Part shown: piece by piece, positions 24,510-33,811 of the stretch
How the letters are laid out: every line of letters starts with the position of its first letter
Numbering within the stretch: position 1 is the first letter of the stretch
Assembly (NCBI RefSeq): GCF_901875635.1
Contig: NZ_CABFMN010000113.1
Span: 1-42,051 of the forward strand
Direction of reading: 5' to 3'
DNA length: 42,051 nt
From: Xylophilus ampelinus
GTDB taxonomy: Bacteria > Pseudomonadota > Gammaproteobacteria > Burkholderiales > Burkholderiaceae_C
Program-made: the position numbers and the translations under genes
The notes under the pieces: model-generated
What the model saw: the letters and a program-made list of their open reading frames with translations, nothing else
What the model was told of the DNA's origin: nothing
The model's database searches: none

Positions 24510-25081
24510 ACACCATCAACACACCAGCCGCTCCTCCGGTCAACGACCTGTCATTCAGCCATTTCGGATTCTTCGTCAACGACATCAGGCGTATGGCGGC
24601 CTTCTACAAGGACGCACTGCGCTTCACCCAGACGGACTCCGGCCAGCTCGGTGAGACGGAGATTGTCTTTCTCAGTCGAAGTCCCGAGGACCATCACCAG
24701 ATCGTTCTCATGTCGGGCCGGCCTGACTCACTGCCGTTCAACGTGATCAACCAGATCTCACTGCTCGTGCCGAACCTCCAGGCGCTGCGTAAATACCATG
24801 ACCGGCTGCTGGCCCACGGCGCCAGCGACATGCAGCCGGTGACACACGGCAATGCCATCTCCATCTATTGCCGTGCCCCCGAGGGCAATCGGCTCGAGCT
24901 GTTCATGCACACGCAGTGGTATTGCCACCAACCGCTGCGGGAGCCGATCAACTTCTCGCGCAGCGACGAGGAAATTCTCGCTCAGTCCGACGCCATTGCT
25001 CACCGAGCGCCCCGCCTGCAGACCCGCGCAGCATGGTCGAAGGCCATGGCCGAGCGCATGGCCGCGGACCAGGCCATCTGA
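24506..25081 (+). CDS. VOC-superfamily (type I extradiol dioxygenase-like) protein
   Basis: A 191-residue vicinal-oxygen-chelate protein. The first beta-alpha-beta-beta-beta module carries H in LSFSHFGFFVND (~19) and the second carries E in NRLELFMH (~133). DHHQIVLMSG (~73) supplies the middle ligand, the His-His-Glu set of metal-dependent members. AFYKDALRFTQTDSGQLGET is the usual helix and turn. It resembles single-domain extradiol dioxygenase-like enzymes of aromatic pathways. It could cleave a catechol or act on another oxygenated intermediate. It is translationally coupled to the truncated GntR gene. Confidence 0.75.
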   Translation: MNTINTPAAPPVNDLSFSHFGFFVNDIRRMAAFYKDALRFTQTDSGQLGETEIVFLSRSPEDHHQIVLMSGRPDSLPFNVINQISLLVPNLQALRKYHDRLLAHGASDMQPVTHGNAISIYCRAPEGNRLELFMHTQWYCHQPLREPINFSRSDEEILAQSDAIAHRAPRLQTRAAWSKAMAERMAADQAI

Positions 25082-25336
25082 CATGGCAGCACGCGGGCCA
25101 CTACCTTTCAATCGCCGTGTAACGCGACGACGTATGGGACTTCTGCCACTCGTCGACGCGCAGGCGCCCGATCTGAAGACCCTGATCGCGATGATCCCCG
25201 GGAGCGAGGCGTGGACCGATCGCGCCATGCGCTCCGGACGTCGACGCCTAGAGGCCACAGCAGCAATTCGCAGGCCTCCGACGGGCGCACATTCACAAGC
25301 GCTTGGGCGTTCCCCCTGGCCCTGCAGACCAGAGGG

Positions 25337-27253
25337 TCACGGCGCCAACATGAAGCGATCGAAGAACGCAACCAGTACCTCGTACTCGGTCAATGGCAGG
25401 ACGTGGGCAATGTACTGGTCCGGCCGGACGGCGACCAGTGCACCTCGCTGGCGATCGATGCCCCGCTGCTCGTAGATCTGAGGGCCGTTTGGCAACACAG
25501 CGCTGAAGACCTTCTCGTAATCGTGCAGGCTGTGACGCCCCTTGCGTGGGAATAGCAGCGCCGGCATCGCAGCGGTCTCGAACTCGTCGTGCGGTTGCTG
25601 GAAGATCGCACGCAGGTCGAACACCGCATCCGGATCCTGATCGGCCGGCGTGAAACGCCGCACCGGTGAGCGCTTGGAGTTCTCCAGGAAGTCGCACAGC
25701 GCCAGAACGCCCCCCTGCGGCCTCTGCAGATCCTCTGCGCCAGCGAACGCGTACAGGCGCCAGCGGCCGTCGGCCTTGCCGACGTGGCCCAATTGCACCG
25801 GCTTGGCGTCGGACGCTCGCAGGACCGGCGACGAGTGGAAGCGCGTACCGACCACGAAGCCGCGCGCAAGATCCTGGTGCTGTGCGCCGCCGCATACCAG
25901 CGAGGGGGAGTACCGGGTACCCATGCCGGCGGTGAAGCGGCCATGCTGTTCGAAGTACTTCTTGAACTCGGCGGGGTCGACACCGCCCCCCTCTTCCCCG
26001 CTTTGCTTGGCGCGGTCGCTGAACATCTGGGCCCACTCCCGGTCGAAGTCGATCAGCATCTGCGCGGCAGGCTGGCGTTCGGCCGAGTAGGTTTGGAGCA
26101 GCTCGGGAATGGCTTGGCCACGCAGCACCGACGCCAGTTTCCAACCCAGGTTGAACGTGTCCTGCATCGAGAAGTTCATGCCCTGGCCCGCCTTGGGGCT
26201 GTGGGTGTGACAGGCATCTCCGGCGATGAACACGCGCGCCGGCCGTGATGGGCCTGCGGAAGGCGTGTCGTCGTACTGGTCGCAGATGCGCTGCCCGATC
26301 TCATAGACGGACCACCACGGCACTTCCTTCACGTCGAGCTTGTACGGGTACAGTACGCGCTGCGCCGCGGAGATGAGCTGGTCCAGCGTGATGTTCCGGC
26401 TGGCCACGCGCTCGTCTTCGCCCAGCTTGTCCATCTCGACATAGAGCCGTACGAGGTAGCCGCCCTCGCGCGGGATGATCAGCACGTTGCCGCTGGTGGA
26501 CTGCAGGGCAGCCTTGAAGCGGATGTCGGGGAAGTCGGTCACCGCCAGAACGTCCATGACGCCCCAGGCGTGGTTGGCCGAGTCACCCTTGAGCTCGCGA
26601 CCGATGGCCTTGCGAACCGCACTGCGCGCGCCGTCGCAGCCCACCACATAGCGCGCACGCACTGTCTCGATCTCGCCCTTGTGCGCTTCGTCGGTGCGTT
26701 CGATCCGGACCGTGACTGGATGATCCTCGGCGTCGGCGTTAACCTGCAGGTCGAGCAGACGGCGCGCGTAGTGCGGCTCAAGCCGTCTTGGCGCATTGCG
26801 CATGATCTCCAGGTAGCAGTCATGGATGCGCGCCTGGTTGAGCACGACGTGCGGGAACTCGGACAGGCCGTCCTCGGTGTCCTGCACACGCCCATGTCGC
26901 TGGATGCGGCCCGGATTCTTCGGATCGGGCTTCCAGAAGGTGACTTCGTTGATCCAGCAGGCTTCCTGCAACACCTTCTCGACGAAGCCGAACGCCTCGA
27001 ACATCTCCATGGTGCGGCAAGCCACCCCGTCGGCCTGGCCAAGGCGGAGCGGGCCCTCCTTTTGCTCGACGATGCAGGTGCTTATGTCGCGGAAGGCGGC
27101 CAGCTGGGCGGCGAGTGTCAGGCCTGCCGGTCCGCAGCCGACGATCAGAACATCAACCTGGGCCGGCGCTGCGCCTGTCGCCTGGCTGTTTTGTGCCAGA
27201 GGAGCGGCAACGCGCGGATCGCCGGGTTGAAAGCCGTTCAGATGAAACTGCAT
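25337..27253 (-). CDS. mobA: 3-hydroxybenzoate 4-monooxygenase
   Basis: A 638-residue FAD-dependent aromatic hydroxylase that converts 3-hydroxybenzoate to protocatechuate with NADPH and O2. It has the dinucleotide motif GCGPAG at 39-44, the DG motif CDGARS at 206-211, the GD motif GDACHTHSPKAGQG at 345-358, and the C-terminal thioredoxin-like domain of the phenol-hydroxylase group. The N-terminus MQFHLNGFQPGDP, length and run of residues follow the Comamonas testosteroni enzyme. Residues that I recall as active-site positions there fall at the same numbers here: D75, H135, K247, Y271. A reductase tail lies 25 nt upstream; an alpha/beta hydrolase is further up on the same strand. Confidence 0.9.
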   Translation of the reverse strand: MQFHLNGFQPGDPRVAAPLAQNSQATGAAPAQVDVLIVGCGPAGLTLAAQLAAFRDISTCIVEQKEGPLRLGQADGVACRTMEMFEAFGFVEKVLQEACWINEVTFWKPDPKNPGRIQRHGRVQDTEDGLSEFPHVVLNQARIHDCYLEIMRNAPRRLEPHYARRLLDLQVNADAEDHPVTVRIERTDEAHKGEIETVRARYVVGCDGARSAVRKAIGRELKGDSANHAWGVMDVLAVTDFPDIRFKAALQSTSGNVLIIPREGGYLVRLYVEMDKLGEDERVASRNITLDQLISAAQRVLYPYKLDVKEVPWWSVYEIGQRICDQYDDTPSAGPSRPARVFIAGDACHTHSPKAGQGMNFSMQDTFNLGWKLASVLRGQAIPELLQTYSAERQPAAQMLIDFDREWAQMFSDRAKQSGEEGGGVDPAEFKKYFEQHGRFTAGMGTRYSPSLVCGGAQHQDLARGFVVGTRFHSSPVLRASDAKPVQLGHVGKADGRWRLYAFAGAEDLQRPQGGVLALCDFLENSKRSPVRRFTPADQDPDAVFDLRAIFQQPHDEFETAAMPALLFPRKGRHSLHDYEKVFSAVLPNGPQIYEQRGIDRQRGALVAVRPDQYIAHVLPLTEYEVLVAFFDRFMLAP

Positions 27254-27278
27254 GGTGTGTACTCGTTGTGGTCTTGTG

Positions 27279-27405
27279 TCAGATATCCAGCACCAGGCGC
27301 GCGGACTTGGCGCGGGAGCAACAAGGCAGGAACTGGTCGTTGGCCTCCTGCTCTTCGGGCGTGAGGTAAAGGTCGCGGTGGTCGGGTTCGCCATCCAGAA
27401 CGCGG
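27279..27405 (-). pseudogene. C-terminal fragment of a VanB-like oxygenase reductase (2Fe-2S ferredoxin end)
   Basis: The minus-strand frame ending at a stop at 27279-27281 reads [20 protein letters not shown], then [20 protein letters not shown]. This is the unmistakable end of phthalate dioxygenase reductase/vanillate O-demethylase reductase proteins, after the CGTC iron-sulfur loop. Upstream of about 27405 the homology stops and a stop codon follows, so the flavin and NAD domains and most of the ferredoxin are gone. Confidence 0.75.
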
Positions 27406-27705
27406 CCACCTCAAGCGAGGTCCATAGGCTCACTGATGCCTTGACTTCGCTCCTTGCTGAGAACTTGTTTTTGCGAAGTTGGGTACGTGCATGCCAGTTG
27501 CCGTTCACGCTTGAGTTCCTCCGCGAGCGATTGAACTTGGTCACCATCTGGATGGCGGGGTAAGGTCAGTGCAGAAGTGGCTATTCAACGAGCAGCGGAT
27601 GAGTACCCCGACCGCTACCGCCCTACAGAGTTCTCGGTGAGGATCTGTGAGAAACGGAGCCAAGCCTCGTGAGCGAGCAGCAGTGCCATGGCGGGCCTCT
27701 TAGGT
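27406..27705. other. Junction region without a recognisable gene
   Basis: About 300 bp between the reductase stump and the next small frame. Frames are short on both strands. It includes an AT-richer patch near 27450-27490 and probably marks the breakpoint that removed the reductase gene. Confidence 0.4.
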
Positions 27706-27900
27706 CTATAGACGTCCGAAGTTGCTCGTCATCTTGGCGTAGCGAGCGGCGTGCTCGGCTTCCTGGAGTTGCAGCAAGATGCCGACGTATCGGTCATCCT
27801 GATCCGGGCTGCGGCCTTTGGCAAGAGCCACCAGCTTCGCCCGTTCCAAGTCGGCCTTGAGCGCAGCAATGTGACGTTCCGCTGGCGTCATCCGGCGCAT
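27706..27900 (-). CDS. Small helical protein of unknown function
   Basis: 64 residues: MRRMTPAERHIAALKADLER, then KLVALAKGRSPDQDDRYVGI and LLQLQEAEHAARYAKM. It is strongly charged and helical, with a plausible coiled coil. No family recognised. Codon use fits a real gene, and it reads with its neighbours, but its short length leaves doubt. Confidence 0.4.
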   Translation of the reverse strand: MRRMTPAERHIAALKADLERAKLVALAKGRSPDQDDRYVGILLQLQEAEHAARYAKMTSNFGRL

Positions 27901-28035
27901 CAGATTTCTCCCGTCTGCGTGTGCCCGCTATGGTCACGCTTGCGCGCGAGCAAGCAAAGCGACCGCCAGAGGCTGCCCCAGCACGGTTGCGGCCGCCCGG
28001 CTGCGGCCTCCAGACCTTCGACCGAACTGCTTCCA

Positions 28036-28962
28036 TCACCTCGCCTCGGCAGGCCGCCGCTGGTGCTGCGCATCATGTTCGCGAATGATGCTGCGCAGAC
28101 GATCGGCGAGTTCAGCGGGGTGTGTGATGTTCGGTGAGTGAGGTCCGACCATTCGATGAAACATCACATTGCCCGCGACCAGTTGGACATGCTTGGGCCA
28201 GTCCGGCTCGACCAGGCGGTCCTCATCGGTTGTGACGATAGCCACCGGCACGGATGCATCGGCCAGATCGGCAGGATATCGGTCGGCTACGACTGTCGGC
28301 GCCGCCGCAGGATGCCTCAGCCTGAGCGCGACCATTGCCGCATAGTGGCCAGGCATGAGCGAATTCTCATGGCGGCGATCGATGTGCTCATCCAGCCCTG
28401 CTGTGGTGTTGGCCAACACCTCCACCACGCGTGCGATGTACGCCCGTCCGGGTTCCAGGTCCGCAAGCAGCCTTTTGGCCAGGTCAACGCGCCATGGCCC
28501 CCCGGTGCCCGCAACGCTCACCACACCGGCCATGGGCCAGGCACCCATGCAAGCGGCTCGCAATGCGAGGGAACCCCCGAACGAGGTTCCAACCCAGTGA
28601 GGCGGGCGCCTGAGGCCGATGAGCCCAAGGAAGTGGCCGATATGGCGCAGCCGATGTTCATAGGGTGAAGCGCCGAACATCACGACCTTGTCAGTGCGTC
28701 CGAAGCCGGGCAGATCAGGTGCCACAACATGGTGGTCCGCGGCCAGATCGAGCATCACGTCCCGCCACGACAACATCGCATCCGCACCCCAGGCACCATC
28801 GTGCAGCAGCAGCACCGGCGTGTCGCCAGGATCACCTGCCTCGTAGTAGCTCGTGCGCACGCCGCCCACATCGATGAACGCGTGCCGGATGGCCCCGCTC
28901 GTCGTAGTGCTGGTATCGCGCATGGCCGAAGCGCCAGATAGGGCTCCGCGGGTATCAATCAT
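28036..28962 (-). CDS. Alpha/beta hydrolase
   Basis: A 308-residue alpha/beta-hydrolase-fold enzyme. The oxyanion region is LLLHDGAWGADAM (HDG at ~54-56). The nucleophile elbow is VGTSFGGS, with S127. The acid is probably D248 (TTDEDRLVEP) and the base H275 or H281 (MVGPHSPNITHP). The layout matches meta-cleavage-product hydrolases and related esterases or epoxide hydrolases of aromatic pathways. An N-terminal stretch of ~25 residues precedes the fold, and a Met at residue 14 could be the true start. It lies downstream of LivK on the same strand and would be a natural partner of a Baeyer-Villiger enzyme for hydrolysing the ester formed. That role is inferred. Confidence 0.8.
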   Translation of the reverse strand: MIDTRGALSGASAMRDTSTTTSGAIRHAFIDVGGVRTSYYEAGDPGDTPVLLLHDGAWGADAMLSWRDVMLDLAADHHVVAPDLPGFGRTDKVVMFGASPYEHRLRHIGHFLGLIGLRRPPHWVGTSFGGSLALRAACMGAWPMAGVVSVAGTGGPWRVDLAKRLLADLEPGRAYIARVVEVLANTTAGLDEHIDRRHENSLMPGHYAAMVALRLRHPAAAPTVVADRYPADLADASVPVAIVTTDEDRLVEPDWPKHVQLVAGNVMFHRMVGPHSPNITHPAELADRLRSIIREHDAQHQRRPAEAR

Positions 28963-29406
28963 TTCTCTTAACTCCAGTCAGTTGTTGGCGAAGCCCGGGG
29001 GCGCCCGTGCGCTCGTGGTGTTGACGTGCGGCTGCCGCCATCAGCCGCTTCAACGCGGCGAAAAGTTGAGCATGCGATCGCCCGGTGCGCAAGCCACGAC
29101 ACCAGACGCACTCCGTCACTTCGATCGATCACTCCGAGCACCAAGAGCCAGACCTGCCGCCCACGGCGCCGGTCCGACACCCGTCGCCAGATGGCGCCGG
29201 AGGCCTGAGCCATCTCGTGGATTGGGCATCCAAGGCCCGCGGCGGCCGACGCCTGCGCGGAGGCTCCGAGGATCCACGCGAGCTTCAACGAGCGCCTCGT
29301 CTTGATGTCCTCGGACATCGACACCGCACACGGATCGGTGCACCGCATCACGTGAATTCCTCGATGGTTCTGCGCCAAATACAGCCTCGTCACAGCTGAG
29401 GTGTTC
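28963..29406. other. Gap between hydrolase gene and LivK gene, no gene seen
   Basis: About 440 bp with only overlapping short frames and no recognisable motif. It is long compared with the otherwise tight spacing upstream, so the hydrolase and mobA are probably on a separate transcript. It may contain eroded coding sequence. Confidence 0.45.
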
Positions 29407-30597
29407 TCACTTGGCCATGTACTTCCAAACCTTGGCGTCCACATCCGGAGCCAGCACGTTGCCAGGGATGTGGGCGTCGCCCGTGTCGCGGAAGGTGTAC
29501 TTGTGAGCGCCCGTGAAGTCCTTGATCTTCATGAATTCGCCCCGGATGGCTTCACGTGCCTTCGTTGCATCGGTGGCGCCGTCCAGCTGCAACCGGCGCG
29601 CGATGTCGGCAAACATCAGCACGCCGTCGTAGGACACGCCCCAGTTGGCCACGTTGAAGGGCAGGCCGATCGATGCATCCGCACGCTTAATTGCGCGCTC
29701 GACGAGCGACTTGTAGACGGCCGAATCCGAGCCGGGCGGGCCCGCATCGTTCGTGGAGAACCCGATCACGTGCCAGTTGCGGCCCACATCGCCGACGTTG
29801 TTGATGAACGGACCGGTCCACAGGATGCTGGTATTGAGAACGGGCACGTTCACACCTTGGGTCTTCAGATCCTTGGCAATCAGCATCGCCTGTGCCGGAA
29901 ACGCCGCGGCCAGGATTGCGTCTGGGTTTCGGCTCTTGGTCTGGATGGCAGCGGCCGAGAAGTCGGTGGCGCGTGAGGAGAATTCCACCGTGTCCAGCAC
30001 CTCCAGGCCGTTCTGTTTGGCCAAGGCCGCGTAAGCGTCCGCGCTGGCCTTGCTCGAGGCTTCGCGAACGTCGGCCATGATGACGACCTTCTTGGTCTTG
30101 GGGAATGCCCTCAGGAACGCCTTCACGCCCTCCGGCATGAGCGTGTCGTCGGCGGGCTGCAATCGAATGGTCCATGGGCGAACAGTGATGCCAGGCTTGA
30201 CGGCATTGACGCTGATGGCCGGCATCTGAATGCGGTTGGCCAGCGGGCTCACGGTTTCCCATTGGGTGCCGGTCATCGGTCCCAGGACCGCGAAATAGCC
30301 CTCTCCCGCGAACTTGCGAAACAGCAGGACGGCTTGCCCCGGGTCGGTCGAGGAGTCTTGGACGTCCAGTTGCAAGGGGCTGCCATTGATGCCGCCCTTC
30401 GCATTCACGTCCTCCACAGCCAGCTTCATGACCATTTCCTGCGCCTTCCCGTAGGAGGCCAGCGGCCCGGTCAGTGGCGTGATCAGCCCCAGCTTGACCG
30501 GCGGCTTCTGGCTCTGCGCCAACGCGCTGCCCTGCCCGAGGATCAATGCCAACGTGATCGCGGCGCTCCAAAAGATGGGTTTTCGTGCGAGTTTCAT
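29407..30597 (-). CDS. livK: Branched-chain amino-acid-type ABC transporter substrate-binding protein
   Basis: A 396-residue periplasmic binding protein (type 1, Leu/Ile/Val family). Signal peptide to about residue 28 (hydrophobic SAAITLALILG, cleavage after ALA). The mature start VKLGLITPLTGPLASYGKAQ is followed by EDVNAKGGINGSPLQLDVQD, the standard family opening. In catabolic clusters such proteins usually bind aromatic or other carboxylated substrates rather than amino acids. Start at 30597 with AGGAG 7 nt upstream. It is the last gene of the leftward liv/SDR run, 37 nt after the SDR gene. The symbol denotes the family. Confidence 0.85.
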   Translation of the reverse strand: MKLARKPIFWSAAITLALILGQGSALAQSQKPPVKLGLITPLTGPLASYGKAQEMVMKLAVEDVNAKGGINGSPLQLDVQDSSTDPGQAVLLFRKFAGEGYFAVLGPMTGTQWETVSPLANRIQMPAISVNAVKPGITVRPWTIRLQPADDTLMPEGVKAFLRAFPKTKKVVIMADVREASSKASADAYAALAKQNGLEVLDTVEFSSRATDFSAAAIQTKSRNPDAILAAAFPAQAMLIAKDLKTQGVNVPVLNTSILWTGPFINNVGDVGRNWHVIGFSTNDAGPPGSDSAVYKSLVERAIKRADASIGLPFNVANWGVSYDGVLMFADIARRLQLDGATDATKAREAIRGEFMKIKDFTGAHKYTFRDTGDAHIPGNVLAPDVDAKVWKYMAK

Positions 30598-30634
30598 TTT
30601 GTCTCCTGTGAAATGGGGTCTGGGATTCGTGAAC

Positions 30635-31477
30635 TCAGGGCTGGGCGCCTCTGTGTCCGGCTGCTCGCGCAAGGGCAGCCTCGATGCGCCGGTGGCGCGT
30701 CTGGATGGTGGTTGCGGCCGCCGCGTCCGTGAGGATGTAGAACTCGCCGTCTTCGATGGCTCGCCAGACGCATTCGGCAACATAGAGAGGCGACACCCCG
30801 TTGCGCGCGATGGCCTCCCGAAGGAAGTCCTGAGCGGGACGCTCGGTCGCCCCTCCAAGGCGCTCGGGCCGCGTACGCGCATCAGCCAGATTCGTCGCCA
30901 CGGCGCCGGGACAGAGCACTGCGGCCCTGACCGGGGTGGAACTCAACTCGTTCTCCAAGGCCTCGCTCAGCGCGACAACAGCGAACTTGGTCATCGAGTA
31001 GGCGCCCGTGAGCCACGCCGGATTGACTTGCAGTCCGCCGATGGAGGCCGTGTTGATGAACCAGCCGGCGCTCCCATGCCTGAGCATGCGTGGCAGGACA
31101 TGGTGGATCGCATGGACGACGCTCTGGATGTTCACCTCGTCCACCCAGCGCCAGTCCGCCAGAGGCATCTGGTGCATCGAGACGCCGTGCATGGCCACGC
31201 CAGCATTGTTGAACATCAGGTGGATGTCGCCAAACGCCCGCTCTGCAAAATCCGCCAGAGCCCGGACACTGTCGGCCTCCGACACGTCGCACACACAAGG
31301 CGCAACCTGTAGTCCCTGAGCGCTCAGGGTTTCGGCCGCAACCGCCAGCGTTTGCGCCTGGATGTCCGCCAGAACAACGTTCATGCCCTTGCGCGCCAAC
31401 AGCTCGGCGCACGCGGCGCCGATGCCCGAGGCCGCACCTGTGACGATGGCGGTCTTGCCCTTGAAATCGTGGATCAT
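30635..31477 (-). CDS. Short-chain dehydrogenase/reductase
   Basis: A 280-residue classical SDR. The NAD(P)-binding motif TGAASGIG is at ~14-21, NNAGV at ~90, and the catalytic Ser-Tyr-Lys is in NTASIGG followed by YSMTK. D at the end of the second strand (VVLADIQ) favours NAD. It is slightly longer than minimal SDRs, with an Ala/Arg-rich tail. It would oxidise or reduce an alcohol/ketone intermediate. It overlaps the upstream SDR gene by 4 nt. Confidence 0.85.
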   Translation of the reverse strand: MIHDFKGKTAIVTGAASGIGAACAELLARKGMNVVLADIQAQTLAVAAETLSAQGLQVAPCVCDVSEADSVRALADFAERAFGDIHLMFNNAGVAMHGVSMHQMPLADWRWVDEVNIQSVVHAIHHVLPRMLRHGSAGWFINTASIGGLQVNPAWLTGAYSMTKFAVVALSEALENELSSTPVRAAVLCPGAVATNLADARTRPERLGGATERPAQDFLREAIARNGVSPLYVAECVWRAIEDGEFYILTDAAAATTIQTRHRRIEAALARAAGHRGAQP

Positions 31478-32328
31478 GAGTGGTTCCCTGTCTCCGAGAT
31501 CGGGTCGATGCGGCTACCCAGCAGGACGCCACCGTCGATCGGGATGATTGCGCCGGTGACATAGCTGCTTGCATCGGACGCCAGCAGGAGTGCGACGCCC
31601 TGAACCTCGGCCGGCTCTCCGAGCCGACCGAAGGGAATGCGCCCAGCCAGCTGCGTTTCAATGTCCGGGTCATGCAGGCGACCCTGCGCGATCCCGGTGC
31701 GAACGAAGCCCGGGGCGATGCCGTTGACCCGAATGCCAAACGCCGCCAGTTCCAGCGCCGACATCCGCACGAGCTGAGCCACCGCCGCCTTCGCGGCAGC
31801 GTACGAATAGGACACGAAGGGTTCCGCGTGCAACCCCGCAATCGAGGCGGTGACGACGATGCTGCTGCGCCGCAGCTGCTTCATCGCCGGAATCACCGCC
31901 TGCATCGAGTTCAGCACGCCCAGCAGGTTCACCTCCAGCACGTCGTGCCAGAGAGCGGCGTCCTGTGCTTGGAGCTGCCCGCTCGAGGCGCCCGAGGCGG
32001 TGCCAAAACCGGCGCCGCCGCTGATCCCCGCATTGGCGAAAAGGCCGTAGATCGGCGTCGCTGCAGCGGCGAAGTCGTGGACGGCCATCTTCAGGCCGTC
32101 GGCGTCGCCGACATCGACAACGCGGCCCACCGCGCGTCCGCCGAAGCGAGCAGCGGCCTCCTCCAAGCGCTCGGCATCGCGGTCGACCATCAGAACCCGC
32201 GCCTCGTTGGCAGCGAGCGCGTGCGAGATCGCCAGGCCGATGCCGCTCGCGGCACCGGTGACGACGTAGCCACGGCCCGCCACATCGAAGAGCCGGGATG
32301 CAGCAGCCGGGTCGTTGCCCGCGCTCAT
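31474..32328 (-). CDS. Short-chain dehydrogenase/reductase (second)
   Basis: A 284-residue SDR. TGAASGIG is at ~24-31, ANAGIS near 101, and the active site is TASIAGL with YSYAAAK. The closing block (GIRVNGIAPGFVRTGI, LLASDASSYVTGAIIPIDGG) is that of the FabG-like/cyclopentanol-dehydrogenase-like group. D in VLMVDRD points to NAD. Starts at 32328 in a 4-nt overlap with livF. Two different SDRs side by side suggest two steps, or two stereoisomers, of one pathway. Confidence 0.85.
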   Translation of the reverse strand: MSAGNDPAAASRLFDVAGRGYVVTGAASGIGLAISHALAANEARVLMVDRDAERLEEAAARFGGRAVGRVVDVGDADGLKMAVHDFAAAATPIYGLFANAGISGGAGFGTASGASSGQLQAQDAALWHDVLEVNLLGVLNSMQAVIPAMKQLRRSSIVVTASIAGLHAEPFVSYSYAAAKAAVAQLVRMSALELAAFGIRVNGIAPGFVRTGIAQGRLHDPDIETQLAGRIPFGRLGEPAEVQGVALLLASDASSYVTGAIIPIDGGVLLGSRIDPISETGNHS

Positions 32329-33047
32329 GACTCCTGCCCCATGTAGCTTGCCATCACACGCGGGTCGCTGGCCAGCTCCCGCGCGGGCCCCTCGAGCGTG
32401 ATTTCGCCATGCGTCAGAACCATCGCCCGGTGCGCCAGCTGCAGCGCCTTGGACACGTTCTGCTCCACGATCAGGATCGCCACGCCAGCATCGCGGATTT
32501 CCGTCAGGGCCTTGAACACCTCGTTCGTGAACCGGGGCGACAGCCCCATCGACGGCTCGTCGAGCAGCAGCAGCCTCGGCCGATTGATGATCGCCCGAGC
32601 CACCGAGAGCATCTGCTGCTCGCCACCGGAGAGGTTGCCCGCCATCTGCTCGCTGCGCTCCTCCAGCCGGGGAAAGCGCGCGTAGACCTGCTGCAGCGCC
32701 TCGCGCAGCGGCACGTCCGTCGGACGGATCTCCCACGCCAGCTGGAGGTTTTCTCGAACGCGCATGGTCTGCAGGGTGCCGCGTCCCTCGGGCACGTGCA
32801 GCATCCCGGCGCGTGCGAGCACATGGGCCTTAGACTTGCCGACCGGCAGGCCGTCAAAGCTCACCGTGCCGTCCGAGATCGGCAGGATTCCGGAGACCGC
32901 GCGCATGAGGCTGGTCTTGCCGGCGCCGTTCGCACCGACCACTGCGACGGTCTCCCCCTCGCCAACTTCAAGCGACACCCCCCGCAGGGCGCGTATCGGA
33001 CCGTAGCCGGCGAACAGATGGTCCACCGAAAGAATCGGTTTGGTCAT
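32325..33047 (-). CDS. livF: ABC transporter ATP-binding protein LivF type
   Basis: A 240-residue ATPase: Walker A GANGAGKT at ~38-45, signature LSGGEQQ near 139, and Walker B LLLLDEPSMGLSP. Length and the ending REIAS-like (ARELASDPRVMASYMG) match LivF. It is one of two nucleotide-binding subunits of the branched-chain-type importer. It overlaps both neighbours by 4 nt. Confidence 0.9.
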   Translation of the reverse strand: MTKPILSVDHLFAGYGPIRALRGVSLEVGEGETVAVVGANGAGKTSLMRAVSGILPISDGTVSFDGLPVGKSKAHVLARAGMLHVPEGRGTLQTMRVRENLQLAWEIRPTDVPLREALQQVYARFPRLEERSEQMAGNLSGGEQQMLSVARAIINRPRLLLLDEPSMGLSPRFTNEVFKALTEIRDAGVAILIVEQNVSKALQLAHRAMVLTHGEITLEGPARELASDPRVMASYMGQES

Positions 33048-33811
33048 TCCCGTCCTTCTTCGTCGGCGCCGAGGTATGCCTTCAGGACCTCGGGGTGGGT
33101 TAGCACATCGGCGGGCGCGCCCTCGGCAATCTTCTTGCCGTAGTCCATCGCGACCAGCCGGTTGGACAGGCGCCGAATCAGGTCCATGTCGTGCTCCACA
33201 AGCAAGATGGCATCCACGTGGCGACGCAGCTGTTCGATGTCCTCGACCAGGCGCCGTGTCTCGGCCTCGTTCATGCCGGCGGCCGGCTCGTCAAGCAGCA
33301 GCAGCTGTGGCCGCCCGGCAAGCGCCCGGGCGATCTCCAGGCGCCGCGCGTCACCGTAGGAGAGCGAGGACGCCGGCTGGTCGGCCCTGTCGGCCAGCTG
33401 CAGCAGTTCCAGCCACTGCATCGCCTGCGCCTGCTCGGCGGCGTTGGAGCCGGATCGGAACAGCGAGCGCACGAGTCGGGTCACGTTCGGCTTGTGCGCA
33501 ACGAGCACGTTCTCCAGCACCGAGAGGCGCTTGAACAGCCGGATGTTCTGGAACGTGCGTCCGATGCCCAGACGTCCGATGCTATGCATGGGAAGCGAAG
33601 TGATCTCCGTTCCGCACAGGGCAATGTGCCCGGCCGTGGCGCGGTAGAACCCGGTAATGGTGTTGATCAGGGCCGTCTTGCCGGCGCCATTGGGGCCGAC
33701 GATCCCGAGAATCTCGCCACGGCGCACTTCCAGGTCGAGCCCGTCGAGGGCGCGCACGCCACCGAAATGCTTGCTCAGCCCGTTGACGCTCAGGACGTTG
33801 CTGTCTTGCAT
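33044..33811 (-). CDS. livG: ABC transporter ATP-binding protein LivG type
   Basis: A 255-residue ATPase: GPNGAGKT Walker A, LSYGDARR signature, LLLLDEPAAGMN Walker B and the C-terminal MDYGKKIAEGAPADVLTHPE typical of LivG. Start at 33811 (MQDSNVLSVNGLSKHFGG), inside the last 22 nt of livM. A longer frame upstream is livM shadow. Confidence 0.9.
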   Translation of the reverse strand: MQDSNVLSVNGLSKHFGGVRALDGLDLEVRRGEILGIVGPNGAGKTALINTITGFYRATAGHIALCGTEITSLPMHSIGRLGIGRTFQNIRLFKRLSVLENVLVAHKPNVTRLVRSLFRSGSNAAEQAQAMQWLELLQLADRADQPASSLSYGDARRLEIARALAGRPQLLLLDEPAAGMNEAETRRLVEDIEQLRRHVDAILLVEHDMDLIRRLSNRLVAMDYGKKIAEGAPADVLTHPEVLKAYLGADEEGRE

